From Apteryx mantelli (taxonomy: Eukaryota > Chordata > Aves > Apterygiformes > Apterygidae), in NCBI RefSeq assembly GCF_036417845.1, contig NC_089981.1, positions 9,953,501-10,017,500 on the forward strand: a stretch of 64,000 bases of DNA, in the 5' to 3' direction. Shown piece by piece: positions 47,740 through 58,205 of this stretch. Numbering within the stretch: the first letter of the stretch is position 1; each line of letters begins with the position of its first letter. A program made the position numbers and the translations under genes. The notes under the pieces are model-generated. The model was given only the letters and a program-made list of their open reading frames with translations. It was not told the DNA's origin and did not search any database.

Positions 47740-48035
47740 GGCTGCAATTACAACAAGAAGTGAAGGAAGAGAATTAGAGCCATTATCTCTGAGGATCATA
47801 GTCAAAAGGTTGTAGCATTACTTTGAATTTGAGGTCGGTGGGTGGATCGAGCACCAGGATCTGCTTGTGCTTAGCCAGAGCCCTGGCGGCCGCCATCTCG
47901 CTCGCTCGCTACCGCGGGGGGGGGGGGGGGGGAGGAGCGGGAGGGGGAGGCGGGGAGGCCGGGCGGCGGCTCGGTGCTGGTGCTGGCGCTGAGGGGCGGC
48001 CGCCGCGTCGCCCCCCCCCCCCCCCAGCGCGGTGC
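47740..48035 (-). other. VAPA: Captured host VAPA cDNA inside the ERV
   Basis: Between gag and pol, in ERV sense, lie a G+C-rich leader with GCGAGCGAGCGAG, then ATG (47896-47894) and LAKHKQILVLDPPTDLKFK. Without any intron this joins VMLQPFDYDP, then after a frame change RDNGSNSLPSLLVVIAA, at 47740. The three pieces match the N-terminus (exon 1), a later part of the MSP domain, and the start of the C-terminal membrane anchor of VAPA, the ER tether for FFAT-motif proteins. From memory, VAPA is matched rather than VAPB (AKHxQILVLDPPTDLKFK). Everything between the pieces is missing, and the first junction looks like an exon border. The mini-ORF has 37 codons and ends TAA at 47783. It is an intronless, internally deleted transcript fragment and is unlikely to make functional VAPA. 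Confidence 0.87.
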
Positions 48036-50074
48036 TGCCCCACAACGGGAACATCCTCTTTTTTTTTTTCTTTTTTTGTTCCCCCTTGCTCGTACATCTG
48101 AGCCGCCAGTGCAGCAGCAAGGGATTCGGTGCTGTGGTGCTTAGAGCCTGCATTTTGACAAGCCCGCACCATCTCTGCAATAGTGCAAGTTGCTCGGTTC
48201 TTAATCGCCTGCAAGGCTCTCGCACAGTCAGCATTCGCATTCTCAAAAGCAAGCTGCCTCAGCAACAGTGCCTGAGCCTCCTCATTCTCAATCTGCCGCT
48301 CAGTTGCTGCATATAACCAATCAACAAATGCAGGGTACGGTTCTGTAGGTCCCTGTAATACTTTTGCAAATGACAAACTTGAATCGGTGTTTGTACCTGT
48401 CAGTCCACGCAAGGCTTGTAAAACGAACTTTGCAATCCTCTCATATGTTTCTCTATTATATTCCATCTGGGTTGCCGGATCCGCATGCAGCCCCTCTCCA
48501 GCCAATTGGTTATAGCCTACTCCTTGTCCGTTATTCAAGTTATCAACCGCCTGTGCGGGACATTTGTCTCGAAAGTCCGAAAGCCACACAGCATACTGAG
48601 TGTTAGTCAAATCCATTTTCATTAACGCTTTCCAGTCACAGGGAGTCATCATATACGTAGTAGAAAGCACTTCTAGGAATGTGATAGTATGAGTAGATTG
48701 AACTCCGCTTTCTTTTACCAATTTCTGCAGTTCCTGCCACTTATTCAAAAACACCAGCAAAGAGGTGGGCCCCAGAATCAGTTCGGCAAGGGTGCGAATG
48801 TCGCTCGGCACCAGGTTTTGATATTTCACCAGGGCTCTCAGCTGCACTTGCACTTGGTGGTTGTTTATCCCGTACTGCATTACCAGCTGTTGCAGCTTTG
48901 TTACCACTTGCCAATCCAGAGGCTCCCACCTCGTCTGTCCCTGACCCGTGGTCACCACCAGGGCTACTATAGGGAAAAACTGCATGTCCCCAACCAGTTC
49001 AGCATTCTGAATGATCCCGCGCCACCTTTTTGCCATGTCAAAGTCAGGGTCCCTAGGTGGCAGGGCTTTCTCCGGTGCTCTCGGTAAACGGTCCAAAATC
49101 GTTCGATACTCCTTTTGTGTTAAAGGGTTTTTTTTCCAGGCTTGCAGATGTTGCTCCGCCTGCTCAAGGGACCACGTCCCTTTGAGTACGTTGGTAATCA
49201 CCCAGTCTCTGGGGGCGATCTCTTGGTTCTCCTGGGATCCGCCGGCAGGATCCCCGGAGAACCGTTCCTCAACCGCTTTCAGGCCGTCCACAATGGCCTG
49301 ATGTGCCTTCTTATACGCCTCCCTCACATGCGCCTTTTTCGACCCCCTATCCAGCCTCCTCATTTCCTCCAACAGTTCCTCCATTTTTTTTGAATATTCA
49401 GTCAGATCAACGCTTTCCTCCTTAGGTAATGGCACAGCGGCCGGATCCACTTCCATGGGGGGAGCGGACGGCTCAGGGGGGGTGGCAAAGGCGTCAGCAA
49501 CGTCCCCTTTCTTGTACGGTGGCAAGTCCTCATATCCTGTGCCAGTCCCCCAAGCCTCCCGCTCTAGCTTAGAGAGAGGTGCCGCACACGGCAGGGAGGG
49601 CTCATCTGTCACCGAGGGCCCCCCCACGGATGGTGTATCAAAGACGGGCACCGCGCACTCCGCTCCTTCCGTGCACTCCGCTCCGGGCACCGCACACTCC
49701 GCTCCTTCCGCGCACTCACTCCCCGGCGAAAGTGCTGCCGCGGAGGGCTCCGCCTGCAGCGCCCTCCATATGGCAGCAGTCGCCTGTGCCTCCCCGTGCA
49801 GCTGTTCGATCATGAGCCGCACGTCTCGATATGTTTTGGCCAGACGCCTGGCCTCTTTTTCTCCGTTCTGGATGGATTCCCACAGTTCCTTCCCAACCTT
49901 CTTCCAGGCTTCCGCGCTAAAGACCTGGCTGGACTCCCGTAACAAACCGCGCCGCCTTCCCCACAACAGCAAGTCCACCAGCGCCTGGCGCTCCACCTGT
50001 CACTCTGTTTGTGCTGCCACTTGTAACAATTTTTCTAACGTGGCCTTTTCTACCGCTGATACAGCGTTTCCCAT
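47909..50074 (-). pseudogene. gag: ERV gag, fused to host sequence
   Basis: The likely true start is ATG at 50074 (MGNAVSAVEK, with a glycine-2 myristoylation signal), in frame with a TGA at 50002-50000 (codon 25) and then open for 695 codons. A PSAP late motif lies in PPEPSAPPMEVD and an LPPY element nearby. The capsid is well preserved, with the major homology region QGPTEPYPAFVDWLYAA near 48350-48300. Nucleocapsid is cut: only one CxxC half-knuckle (CSRCG, out of frame after an A-run at about 48060) remains. Translation then runs through the G+C-rich VAPA leader to TAG at 47911-47909. The TAG is followed in the same frame, four codons later, by the VAPA ATG. Confidence 0.9.
49646..49723 (-). 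repeat. 39-bp tandem duplication within gag
   Basis: Two 39-base units starting GGGCACCGC at 49646 and 49685 encode two near-identical 13-residue runs containing GAEC and EGAECAVP, in the segment between matrix and capsid. Confidence 0.85.
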
Positions 50075-50253
50075 ACCGCCCGCCGCCTCACAAGGGCGCC
50101 TGACTCACCGGTCAGAAGAGTTGCGTAGCTACGACTTTTCTTTTCCCGTCTTTTTTCAGACGGCCAGGCTCGTTTTCCCCGGGCACGAGCCTCCCGGGCG
50201 GTATCCACTCCCGTTACTCGAACTCTTAGCAAAGCCAGCTTCTCCTCTGCAGT
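50075..50253 (-). other. ERV leader
   Basis: Untranslated region between the primer-binding site and gag, where packaging signals and the splice donor are expected; no specific element could be assigned by eye. Confidence 0.6.
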
Positions 50254-50271
50254 ATCACGTCGGGGTCACCA
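50254..50271 (-). promoter_or_regulatory. Primer-binding site (tRNA-Trp type)
   Basis: The minus strand reads TGGTGACCCCGACGTGAT two bases after the 5' LTR, the site complementary to the 3' end of tRNA-Trp that avian leukosis-type viruses use to prime reverse transcription. Confidence 0.93.
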
Positions 50272-50273
50272 GA

Positions 50274-50759
50274 TGTCGCGGTCCACGGGAGTGACGGGAA
50301 TGAATCATACGATTTCACAGAATGCAGGTTCAATTCCAACTTTATTCGGCAATTTGCCCATCTTATATATGTTTGTGCAGTCGTACACTTTGCTAGGCCA
50401 ATCACCATGCAGATTATGTCACAGGTAGCCAATCATGGCACCGATCACGCACGCAGCGATCATGCCTTGTACCTTGCTACTTATTTAGCAAAGCTATCTT
50501 ACCCTTAACCTTGGTTCCCACTGGCTTCTGCTAGTTTATCTGTACTTTCTCAGGATGTATCATTTCCAGCTGCGCCAGTGTCCTTGGTGGACTACTTCAA
50601 AGCACGTAGCAGTGGCTATAGCCTGAGGCCTAAGGCTTCAGCAAATTTAGCTACTAATGCTAAGCAAGTTGTGCTAAGCAATTAATCCTAAACAGTGTTA
50701 GTTCCATGCTCTATATCTCATATAGATTATTGTTCTGAAGCACCGCAAGGGCCCCAACA
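50274..50759 (-). repeat. 5' LTR of ERV
   Basis: 486 bp, same length as the 3' LTR. By eye it differs at four positions, all within 44160-44190/50284-50314. TATA at 50362-50370 and AATAAA at 50341-50346 (minus strand) would drive the provirus. Confidence 0.95.
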
Positions 50760-50765
50760 CACATG
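50760..50765. repeat. ERV target-site duplication, right
   Basis: CACATG, matching 44144-44149. Confidence 0.95.
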
Positions 50766-53700
50766 TCTATACAGCAGATGGGATTCATCTCCCTGCAGTT
50801 AAGCTATTTAAAAGTTAGGTGACTGAATCTAATCTAGTTGTCTAAGCTGCCTTTGTAGTAAAGGAAGGAGACAGGCCATTCAAGAAGATAATTCATCATC
50901 TCTCTCTTGCAAACTCATCTTACAGGGACGTGGGACATTTTCCATTTCCACTCATTTCCTGCTGGTATTTTAAATGCTATCTTAAATTTGCCCTCACTCC
51001 CACACCTGCAGAAAGAGAAGGAAGGTCAGAAGCAGTGGGGGAGTCATTGATATTCCTGATGGAGGCTGCTCTCCAAAGATCTCCCATCTTTGGGCAAATA
51101 GTGTTTCTCTTCAATGGTGAATTCCTACTTCTCTAATCTTCCTTTTGCATGAGAGAGCAATGTTGAAACACTGAAATGTCTTCTGGGTCAATTATGCTAA
51201 ATTTCAATTGAGAAAAATCAAAAAGCTTCATTTTAATCATTTTGAATCATTTAACTTCAACAAAGAAATTATTAGATATTTCAGAATGTATATAATAGAC
51301 ATTGCGGTGTAGTCATGTAGTATGTAATAATAGAGTGTGTTTTGAATTAAATGAAGCTAGAGAAGAAAGTAGGTATGAAAAATGCTTTGGAAACTGGAAG
51401 TGCTTCTCCACCTCAAATGTAAGGATGGCTCAAAGTCAAACTGTACCAGCTGACTATCTGGGCAGTTGGTTTAAAAGGAAGTGCTAAAAACATGGGAATA
51501 GGAGAACTTACAGAGATGATTTGTTTATTTATTTATTTATTTATTTTTCCTTGGGAGATGTTGTGCTGGAAGCGGGAAGGGGACCTGTGGGAAGATGGAG
51601 GCACTGTGGGATGCATGGAGGAATACCGGGGCTATTAAGGTAGTGGTAATTCTGCATGTGTGTCCATCGCATGCATCTCTAAGCACACGAGGTTTATCAA
51701 CTGGAAACAACTGAGTATGTAATTACCTCACAGGAACAGCTTTTGGGAAAGAGGTCTTCAGATATGCATGGGGGTGAGGGCAGACTGAAATAGCAGCAGG
51801 TGGCTATGGCCCAAAAGTGAAGGGGCTCAGCTGGACTTCAGGGAGAAATAACAGAATGGTGGAAACAGTGAATTTAGGAGCAGAGTTAGCCAGCTACAAA
51901 CGAGGGACATGTCTGCAGAGGATGCGTAAATGACGTTTTTGCAATTTCTGATCGCCTCACAGCCTGTCATTGCTTGAAACAAGGTAAACCCTGGCCTCAG
52001 CTCAGTTCTGCCATTACGAGCATTCACAGTCTGTGTCGTTACCTGTGGAGGCTAGGTTGAGTGCCAGTCTGGACTTCCAGCTGCTTGAGCTTATCTAGGT
52101 AGTACCCTGAACTGCGCTTCTCATGCTCGCTTCTGTCGCTTGCTCCAATTATTCATTTCTTCTCCTCCTGCTAGGCTGAGCCATGTCTCCTTTTAGTCCT
52201 CTCCTCCCTTCCTTTGCCTTCCCTCCATCCAGAGTCAGCGTCCTCACGCACAACCTAACCAGGCCACCACAGCGGGACTATTCTTTCCCCAAACAGCCCC
52301 TGGAGTCTTCCTCAGCTGAGTCCCTTGCTCCAGGAGTTCAGCCAGACCTTGGCACTTCCTTCACAGACCCCCTCGGTGTTGGCTGTAGCCTGTGCGGCCA
52401 CCAACACATCCAGGTTCCCCCACCCCCTGGACTCTACCTTCTTCAGCCATGGCCTTGCAACAGCAGCCAGCTTATCCTCAGTGCTGAGTTCTTCAGTTTG
52501 AAAGGCATTGCACTATAATAAGGTTAGAGCTCATGATCACAGGTGGGGGAAGTGGTATGTCTGCATGGTCTGACATTGTGTGAAAACCATCTGGGATGCC
52601 AAAGGTCTTTGCAGGACAGGGGACTGAACTCTCTATTTCCAAGTCTGTAGGTAGCAGCCCTCACTTGGGTCTGTGAGTTGACACATATGGCGGAGGTGGG
52701 CTGGAGGTATTCTTGATCTTTGATCTCGTAGGGAACATGGCAGTGGAAAACAGGATTTGGGATCCTTAATGGAACCATGGCGTGCTTGTCGGGTAGGGTT
52801 TAGGATAAGAGTTGCACTGGCAGACTTGAAGGGTTGGCTGACAGGCTTCTCGGCAGTTGAATTTTGTTGCCAAACCTGAAAGGAGGCCACAGAGTTGTGC
52901 AGGGACAGCCCTGAGGAGCTGGAATTTACTACCCGCTGCTAAGGATACAGAAAAAAAAAAAAAAAGACACAATTGCCAGTTTGGGGAGGGGGCTGTTCTT
53001 CCTTCCCTGCCCCACTCCTTCAGTGACCACCTCCATTTATGCCCCACTGAAATTTTCCGGGATTCTGCTCTGCTGGGGTGTTGGCAATCTTGCTGCCATT
53101 ACTAATCTGCTGCCCAAGGCAACCCCTCTGCTCTGCCTAATAACCTGAGAGATGTGGCAGGAGAGAGAACAGATTGGGCTGGATTATGTATACTGTCAAA
53201 TTTCAATTATTTTATTATTAAAGTTCTTCTTTTTTTTTTTTTTTTTTTCCTGGAAGGGGCAACCTGTTTCATAAATTGTGGAAGTGATGGACTTCAGCAC
53301 TGGATTCCTCAGTTGCCAGTTTGATTTCTCTCAGCATTAAGATGTATGCCTTTAAGAAGACATTTTGTGCTGGTGAGGCAAAATGGAGAGACTGTGGAAA
53401 ACAGGCACGTCAGGCTGAAACTTATTAACTGATGACTAGTAATATTAGACGGATGCTAACATAGCCATAAGAACAAAACTGTGGAATTTCAGATTTTTTT
53501 TTAATTGCTTCATCTGTAATTGTGAAACTGTAATTTCCTAGTTTCTTTTTTTAAGCTTTACCTTTCCTCCAGGGGAAATGTCTGTGACTTCCTTTGCTTT
53601 TCTCTGAGGAAACCCTACGCAGATTATTACATGTATTGATTTGAACTAATCACTCTGACTTTGACAAGGAAGCCAAATGCAAATTCCAGGTAGGTTACAG

Positions 53701-56700
53701 CTTTAAGGAGCCTGTGTCTAAAGACTCAAGGCAAGCAATTTAATATAATTGGTTGTCTCTCCAGGAAATGACTTAGGATGATTTTAGCAAGGTCTCCGTA
53801 GGTACAGTTAAGAAACTCGTGCCTGACAAATTGCAATGATGCAACTTGGCAAGTGAGTCTGCGAGTGTGTTTAAATTGGCTCCAGTGTGCATCATTAAAA
53901 TCTCAAGGTCTTTCACTCCTTGAAATTAGCAGCTCTCTCATCTTACAGTCAGACGTGATTATTGCTCTAATCTAGGGACAGTGAGAGACCGCCTTGAAGG
54001 AAAAGCAGCCTGTGAAAACTGGCAGGATCTCTACAATGCTTTTGCTGTATCTCAAAAACCCCACAGAGACCCCGGTCTAATCTATTTCATTTAAAGATGA
54101 TGGGTCAAACAGAGCTGGCTGCATTGCACTAGTGGGGCTGCAGCTTAAAACTGCCTGGACTGAGCTGGTTTTGAACTACTCTGTTTTATGCTGGGATGAT
54201 ACACAGCTGACTGACCAATTTGGTCTACATAGCAAAGGCAGTAAACTCAGAAATGGTTTCTGGCAAAGATAAGGCCAATTCACAAGTTTCCCTGTCTTCT
54301 TCTGCTGTCCCAGGCCTCCTACTCTGCAGATTTCTTCTTGCTACTCCATCTCCTTTGCAGAACCTGGAAAACAGGGGACAAAGTTTTCATTAGAAACCCA
54401 GTTTTTCATTTAATTTTAGAACAAAGAACATTCTGAGGGAGCCTAGCAGGGAGGATGGAGCCCACCTGCAATGTGAGCTGCAGGGAGGGATTATTCCCTT
54501 GCAACAGAACTACCTCAGAGCATCTTGTCTCTATGTCTGAAACACAAATGGCCATGAAAGAAAAAAGGATCGTTCTCAGCCCCATGTCTGAAGGCAGCAG
54601 CTAAGTCTGTAATTGGCCTGGGCTCATAACGAGCATCCTTAGTTGGACAGCTCAAGACCTGACAAAGCTCATTAATCCCACTATTAGTCAAAATCAGATT
54701 GCTTTGATCGCATTACTCCAGGAACATAGTCCTGGTGTGGCATGAGAGGGCTGAACAAAGCCCTTCTCCAGACACACATTTGCCCTTCTGATGCCTACAT
54801 AAACCCCATAGTAACAGCTCCTCCGGTATAAGGCTAAGGACCCTCGGTGGAAGCACCAGTCTGCAGGGTTACACAATGCAGTAGCATGCACAGTGCAAAG
54901 AAGAGGCCTAAACAAATCTCAACAGTAGTATGGCATGCATAAAAAGACTTTTCCTCTCCTTCCGAGCTTTCTATTTGCTTTGAGATCCAAAGCTAGGATT
55001 CAAAATCTAGGAAAAAAAAAAAACAGCCAGGAAATTGCGATAATAATGAGTGTATAGATGTAAAAGCATGTGGCTGGGCACCAGGGGGAATGGCTGCTTA
55101 TTTGTCTTGTCCTGGTTGCTGCACTGTGGATCGAGATGAAACTCCAGGAGATTTCAGTTGCCCCAAACATCCTGACTTTAGAGAGCCTTTTGGAGAGCAA
55201 GTGCCTTTGGCAGGGCAGGAGTTTGGTAGGGAATCTGCAGTTTGAATGCAGATTGGAGACAGCTGAGAGTTGCAGGGGGGCAGTGTGCTGCAGGACTTGG
55301 CCAGAGAGAGGCCTCTGAAGTGACAGAGGGAGAGAGACTCTCCTGGTGGGCCAAGAGGGCCAGGGCTGAGTTTTCTGCGACCAAAAAAGCCACTGAGAGG
55401 TGTTGACCTGGAAAGCAGGGCTCAAAGGAAGAACTATTTTTCCAAGGACTCACTGAATTCAGAGGTGTGTGTTCAAAACTTTTGATTTAAATTGCTCCCC
55501 CAACAGCCCTGCGATTATCTGGGCCCAGCATATCATCAACTAGTGCATGCATGTATTCTCCAAATAGACTCCTGAGATTTTTTTTGTTTTAATTACTATT
55601 TCATCATAAAACAAAATGGAAGAACTGTAATTTAAAGGGCGCATCCTCAATTAGAAATTTCCTGTGGTGAGCATACCAAAATAAGCAGGTTGAGTAGTAG
55701 CAGGTGGCTTTGGATGATAGAGCCATTGGGATTAATAAGATCTGGAATAAGGAGTTTACGCTGCACTACATATATCCTGCAAGTTAGGCGTATGAAATAG
55801 TAACATTTGAGGGAGTTGCACCACCCAAGTACCTCCAAACTACTTTGAAGTATTCGTAGGTGAAGATTACTACCTGTGAAATGGGATTTTTATCCAAAGG
55901 CAGAATACCCTTTTTACAAGCAATATGTAATATCTACTTGCAACTGGGCTAAAGGCCTCCTTTTTTTTTCCTGAGCAATACTTCACAAGTACTGCAATTA
56001 TTGCATACGGACTGAATATTTCAGTATCTAGAATAGAGAGAGGCTAGTAATGCTATTCTTATAAAATATTTCTCTACTTAGGTAAGATTCACTAGGCCTT
56101 GGTAACCGTATGACAAAGCTGATAAAAAGAACAGCATAATACAGACACAGCTGAGGACGCTTTTGGTAATTGCTGATATTTTCCTAAGGCCTTAAAGTCG
56201 GCATTTGCATTTGGTACACAATAGTGGCACATATAGTTCACAAGCATCTTGAGGATCAGTAACATCATATTCACAAGCCTAGACCTTTGTAGTCTTGGGC
56301 TAACACATCACAACCAACCTGGTTAGTTGGAAGGCCTCATTAGATTTGGCTAAGAACATATCTCAGACACTGTCCTATGTTTCTACTTTTAATTACCCGG
56401 TACAACTAAGAATATGCCTACAATGACACATCTGAAAACTAGAGGTGTCACTGAGAGCCAGCAGCCCAAAGCTCTCTCCATAGTCATGGGAGACTCTCAC
56501 CTTGAAGGCGCAATGCATCCCAACCTGAAAGAGGTTTCTAAGATACATGACGTGAAGCTCTCCTTGAACTTGTTTATACTTTCACATACAACTACACCAC
56601 TACCTTTTAGACGTGTGCATTTTGATGAGATAGTTAGCTTTACCACGTACTTCATGCTGATGGCTAGCGATGTATGGTTTAGCAGAATGTCAGATGTTGC

Positions 56701-57979
56701 ATTGTGACAGGATTGGATTATCAGCACTGGGATCTAGATGTAAGGTCTCAGGTTAGAAGGTCCAGAAAGGGAGCATCTCACAGGCAGGAGGTGCATTCGT
56801 TTGGCTAGTATTAGCAAATCATCACTTGACTATCTGTACAGCACTGTATTTTGGAGCCGTGTATCACAGAGAGATTTTGTATGAAGTATTGCCCTCTTGT
56901 GGCTGTCCAAAAAAAGATGGGTAACTCGGAAAGTTTTCAGCTAGTGGAGAGCACATTAAGCCAGTTTGGGAAGACGGAAGGGCACAGCCCTAGTTCTACT
57001 CCTAGGCATACATGAAATGTATCTGTTCACTGTGTCCATTTCTGGCATCTGTTGGGTTTATTACCTAATGACTAGCTCCATTCTCTGTTTCAAAACTTCA
57101 TGGGATACGTGATTTCTGATGGTCCTAGGGCTTACTGCAGTACCCACAAAGAGAACTGGACCTCATGCATTTATTCCGGCCAAAGGTCTATGCAAGCATT
57201 GCATAAGGTAGACCTGTGTTTGGTAATCCTTGGAGAATACCAGCATATCTTCTAACATATACATGGGAGTCTTAATTTTGTAAGAGGCACGCACTGCAAA
57301 CATAGAGAAGAGGCTTTAGGAGTGATTGATCAACAATATTATCCACGTTAACACTGCAAAAGTTATTGGTTGGTAGTGTTGGAACAGTAACATATACACC
57401 AAGCTGTGCATCCAGAGGGAAAGTGGCGTTGCAATAAATAAATGCATGGATGCTTCCTGGAACAAGAGTGGGATTTTTTTGATTGTTCTCTGAAGTAGTG
57501 CTGGTAATTTGTGTTCATTCTTATGCCTGGCTACACATGCACTTCAAGTAGCGCATGGATTTCACAAGTGGTTTACCTCTTGTCATTTCTGGAGGGCCTA
57601 TACAAAATCATAGCTGATCATAGTAATGAATTGCTAGAATGGTTATCAGTAAAGAATTTCCTGCAGAAGATTCAGCTAGAATATTCTTGTGAGCTCTCGC
57701 TATAGAACCAGTGTGTAAGTCATTCCTGCAAGTACTGAGGTACTGTTTAATATAGTAATGCAAGGTATACAGAAAGATCCTTCAACGCCAAGTCTGCCTA
57801 GACTTCTATGCACTGGGAGAGGGGAAAAAATTAAATGTCTGAGTAGATCCTAAAAGTGATAATACCATTGTTATGAAAGTCTACAGGGCAAAATTTATAG
57901 GAAGAAGTGTAGTCTTTTATCAGATACTGGATTATATTCCATTTTGTATCCCCCCAGATAAAGCCAAAAGAACAAAATG
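50766..57979. other. Intergenic, right flank of ERV
   Basis: No gene recognised. Contents: a stretch at about 50825-50900 similar to 43540-43640; a (TTTA)n microsatellite at 51523-51546; poly-A at 52950; poly-T at 53230. ORFs up to 141 codons (for example 55000-55425 minus) show no domain. Confidence 0.6.
51523..51546. repeat. (TTTA)n microsatellite
   Basis: Six tandem TTTA units. Confidence 0.92.
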
Positions 57980-58205
57980 CATTCTGGGTACACCATCCCT
58001 TCCCTGAGCTTCAGTTTGTGCCCATTGCCTATTTTCCTGTCATTGGGCACCACTGAGAAGAGTCTGGGTCCATCTTCTTCACACCTTCCCATCAGATATT
58101 TATAAACATCCATAAGATCCCCCACCATGAGCCCTCTCTTCTCTGGGCTAAACAGTCCTCTGCCTCCCTTTGTAAGAGAGATGCTCCAGTGCCTTAATCA
58201 GTTCA
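57980..58205 (-). repeat. CR1 fragment
   Basis: The minus strand encodes the CR1 RT C-terminus: GDLMDVYKYLMGRCEEDGPR, LFSVVPNDRKIGNGHKLKLRE. It is the same region as 7790-7970 of the long CR1 but more diverged. Both ends are truncated. Confidence 0.9.

Larger units (their letters stand above)
44150..50759 (-). mobile_element. Endogenous retrovirus carrying a captured host VAPA cDNA
   Basis: A 6610-bp provirus on the minus strand. Order in its own sense: 5' LTR (50759-50274), tRNA-Trp-type primer site, leader, gag (50074 to about 48035), captured VAPA piece (about 48035-47740), RT thumb remnant, RNase H, integrase, env, polypurine tract, 3' LTR (44635-44150). LTR termini are TG/CA and a 6-bp duplication flanks it, so it is a complete insertion. 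The two 486-bp LTRs differ at only about four bases by eye, all within the U5 end, which suggests a recent integration. Protease and the catalytic part of RT are absent, and gag, pol and env all have breaks, so the element is defective. Features are alpharetrovirus-like (primer site, Env TM type). Confidence 0.95.

Noticed and set aside
47740-48035. VAPA piece as an independent processed pseudogene inserted into the ERV
   Set aside because: There is no poly(A) or target duplication, two internal deletions are present, the orientation is the ERV's, and the viral sequence between nucleocapsid and RT thumb is replaced rather than interrupted. Capture by template switching fits better, though it is not proven.
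49455-50294. 279-codon plus-strand ORF
   Set aside because: Antisense shadow of gag and the ERV leader.
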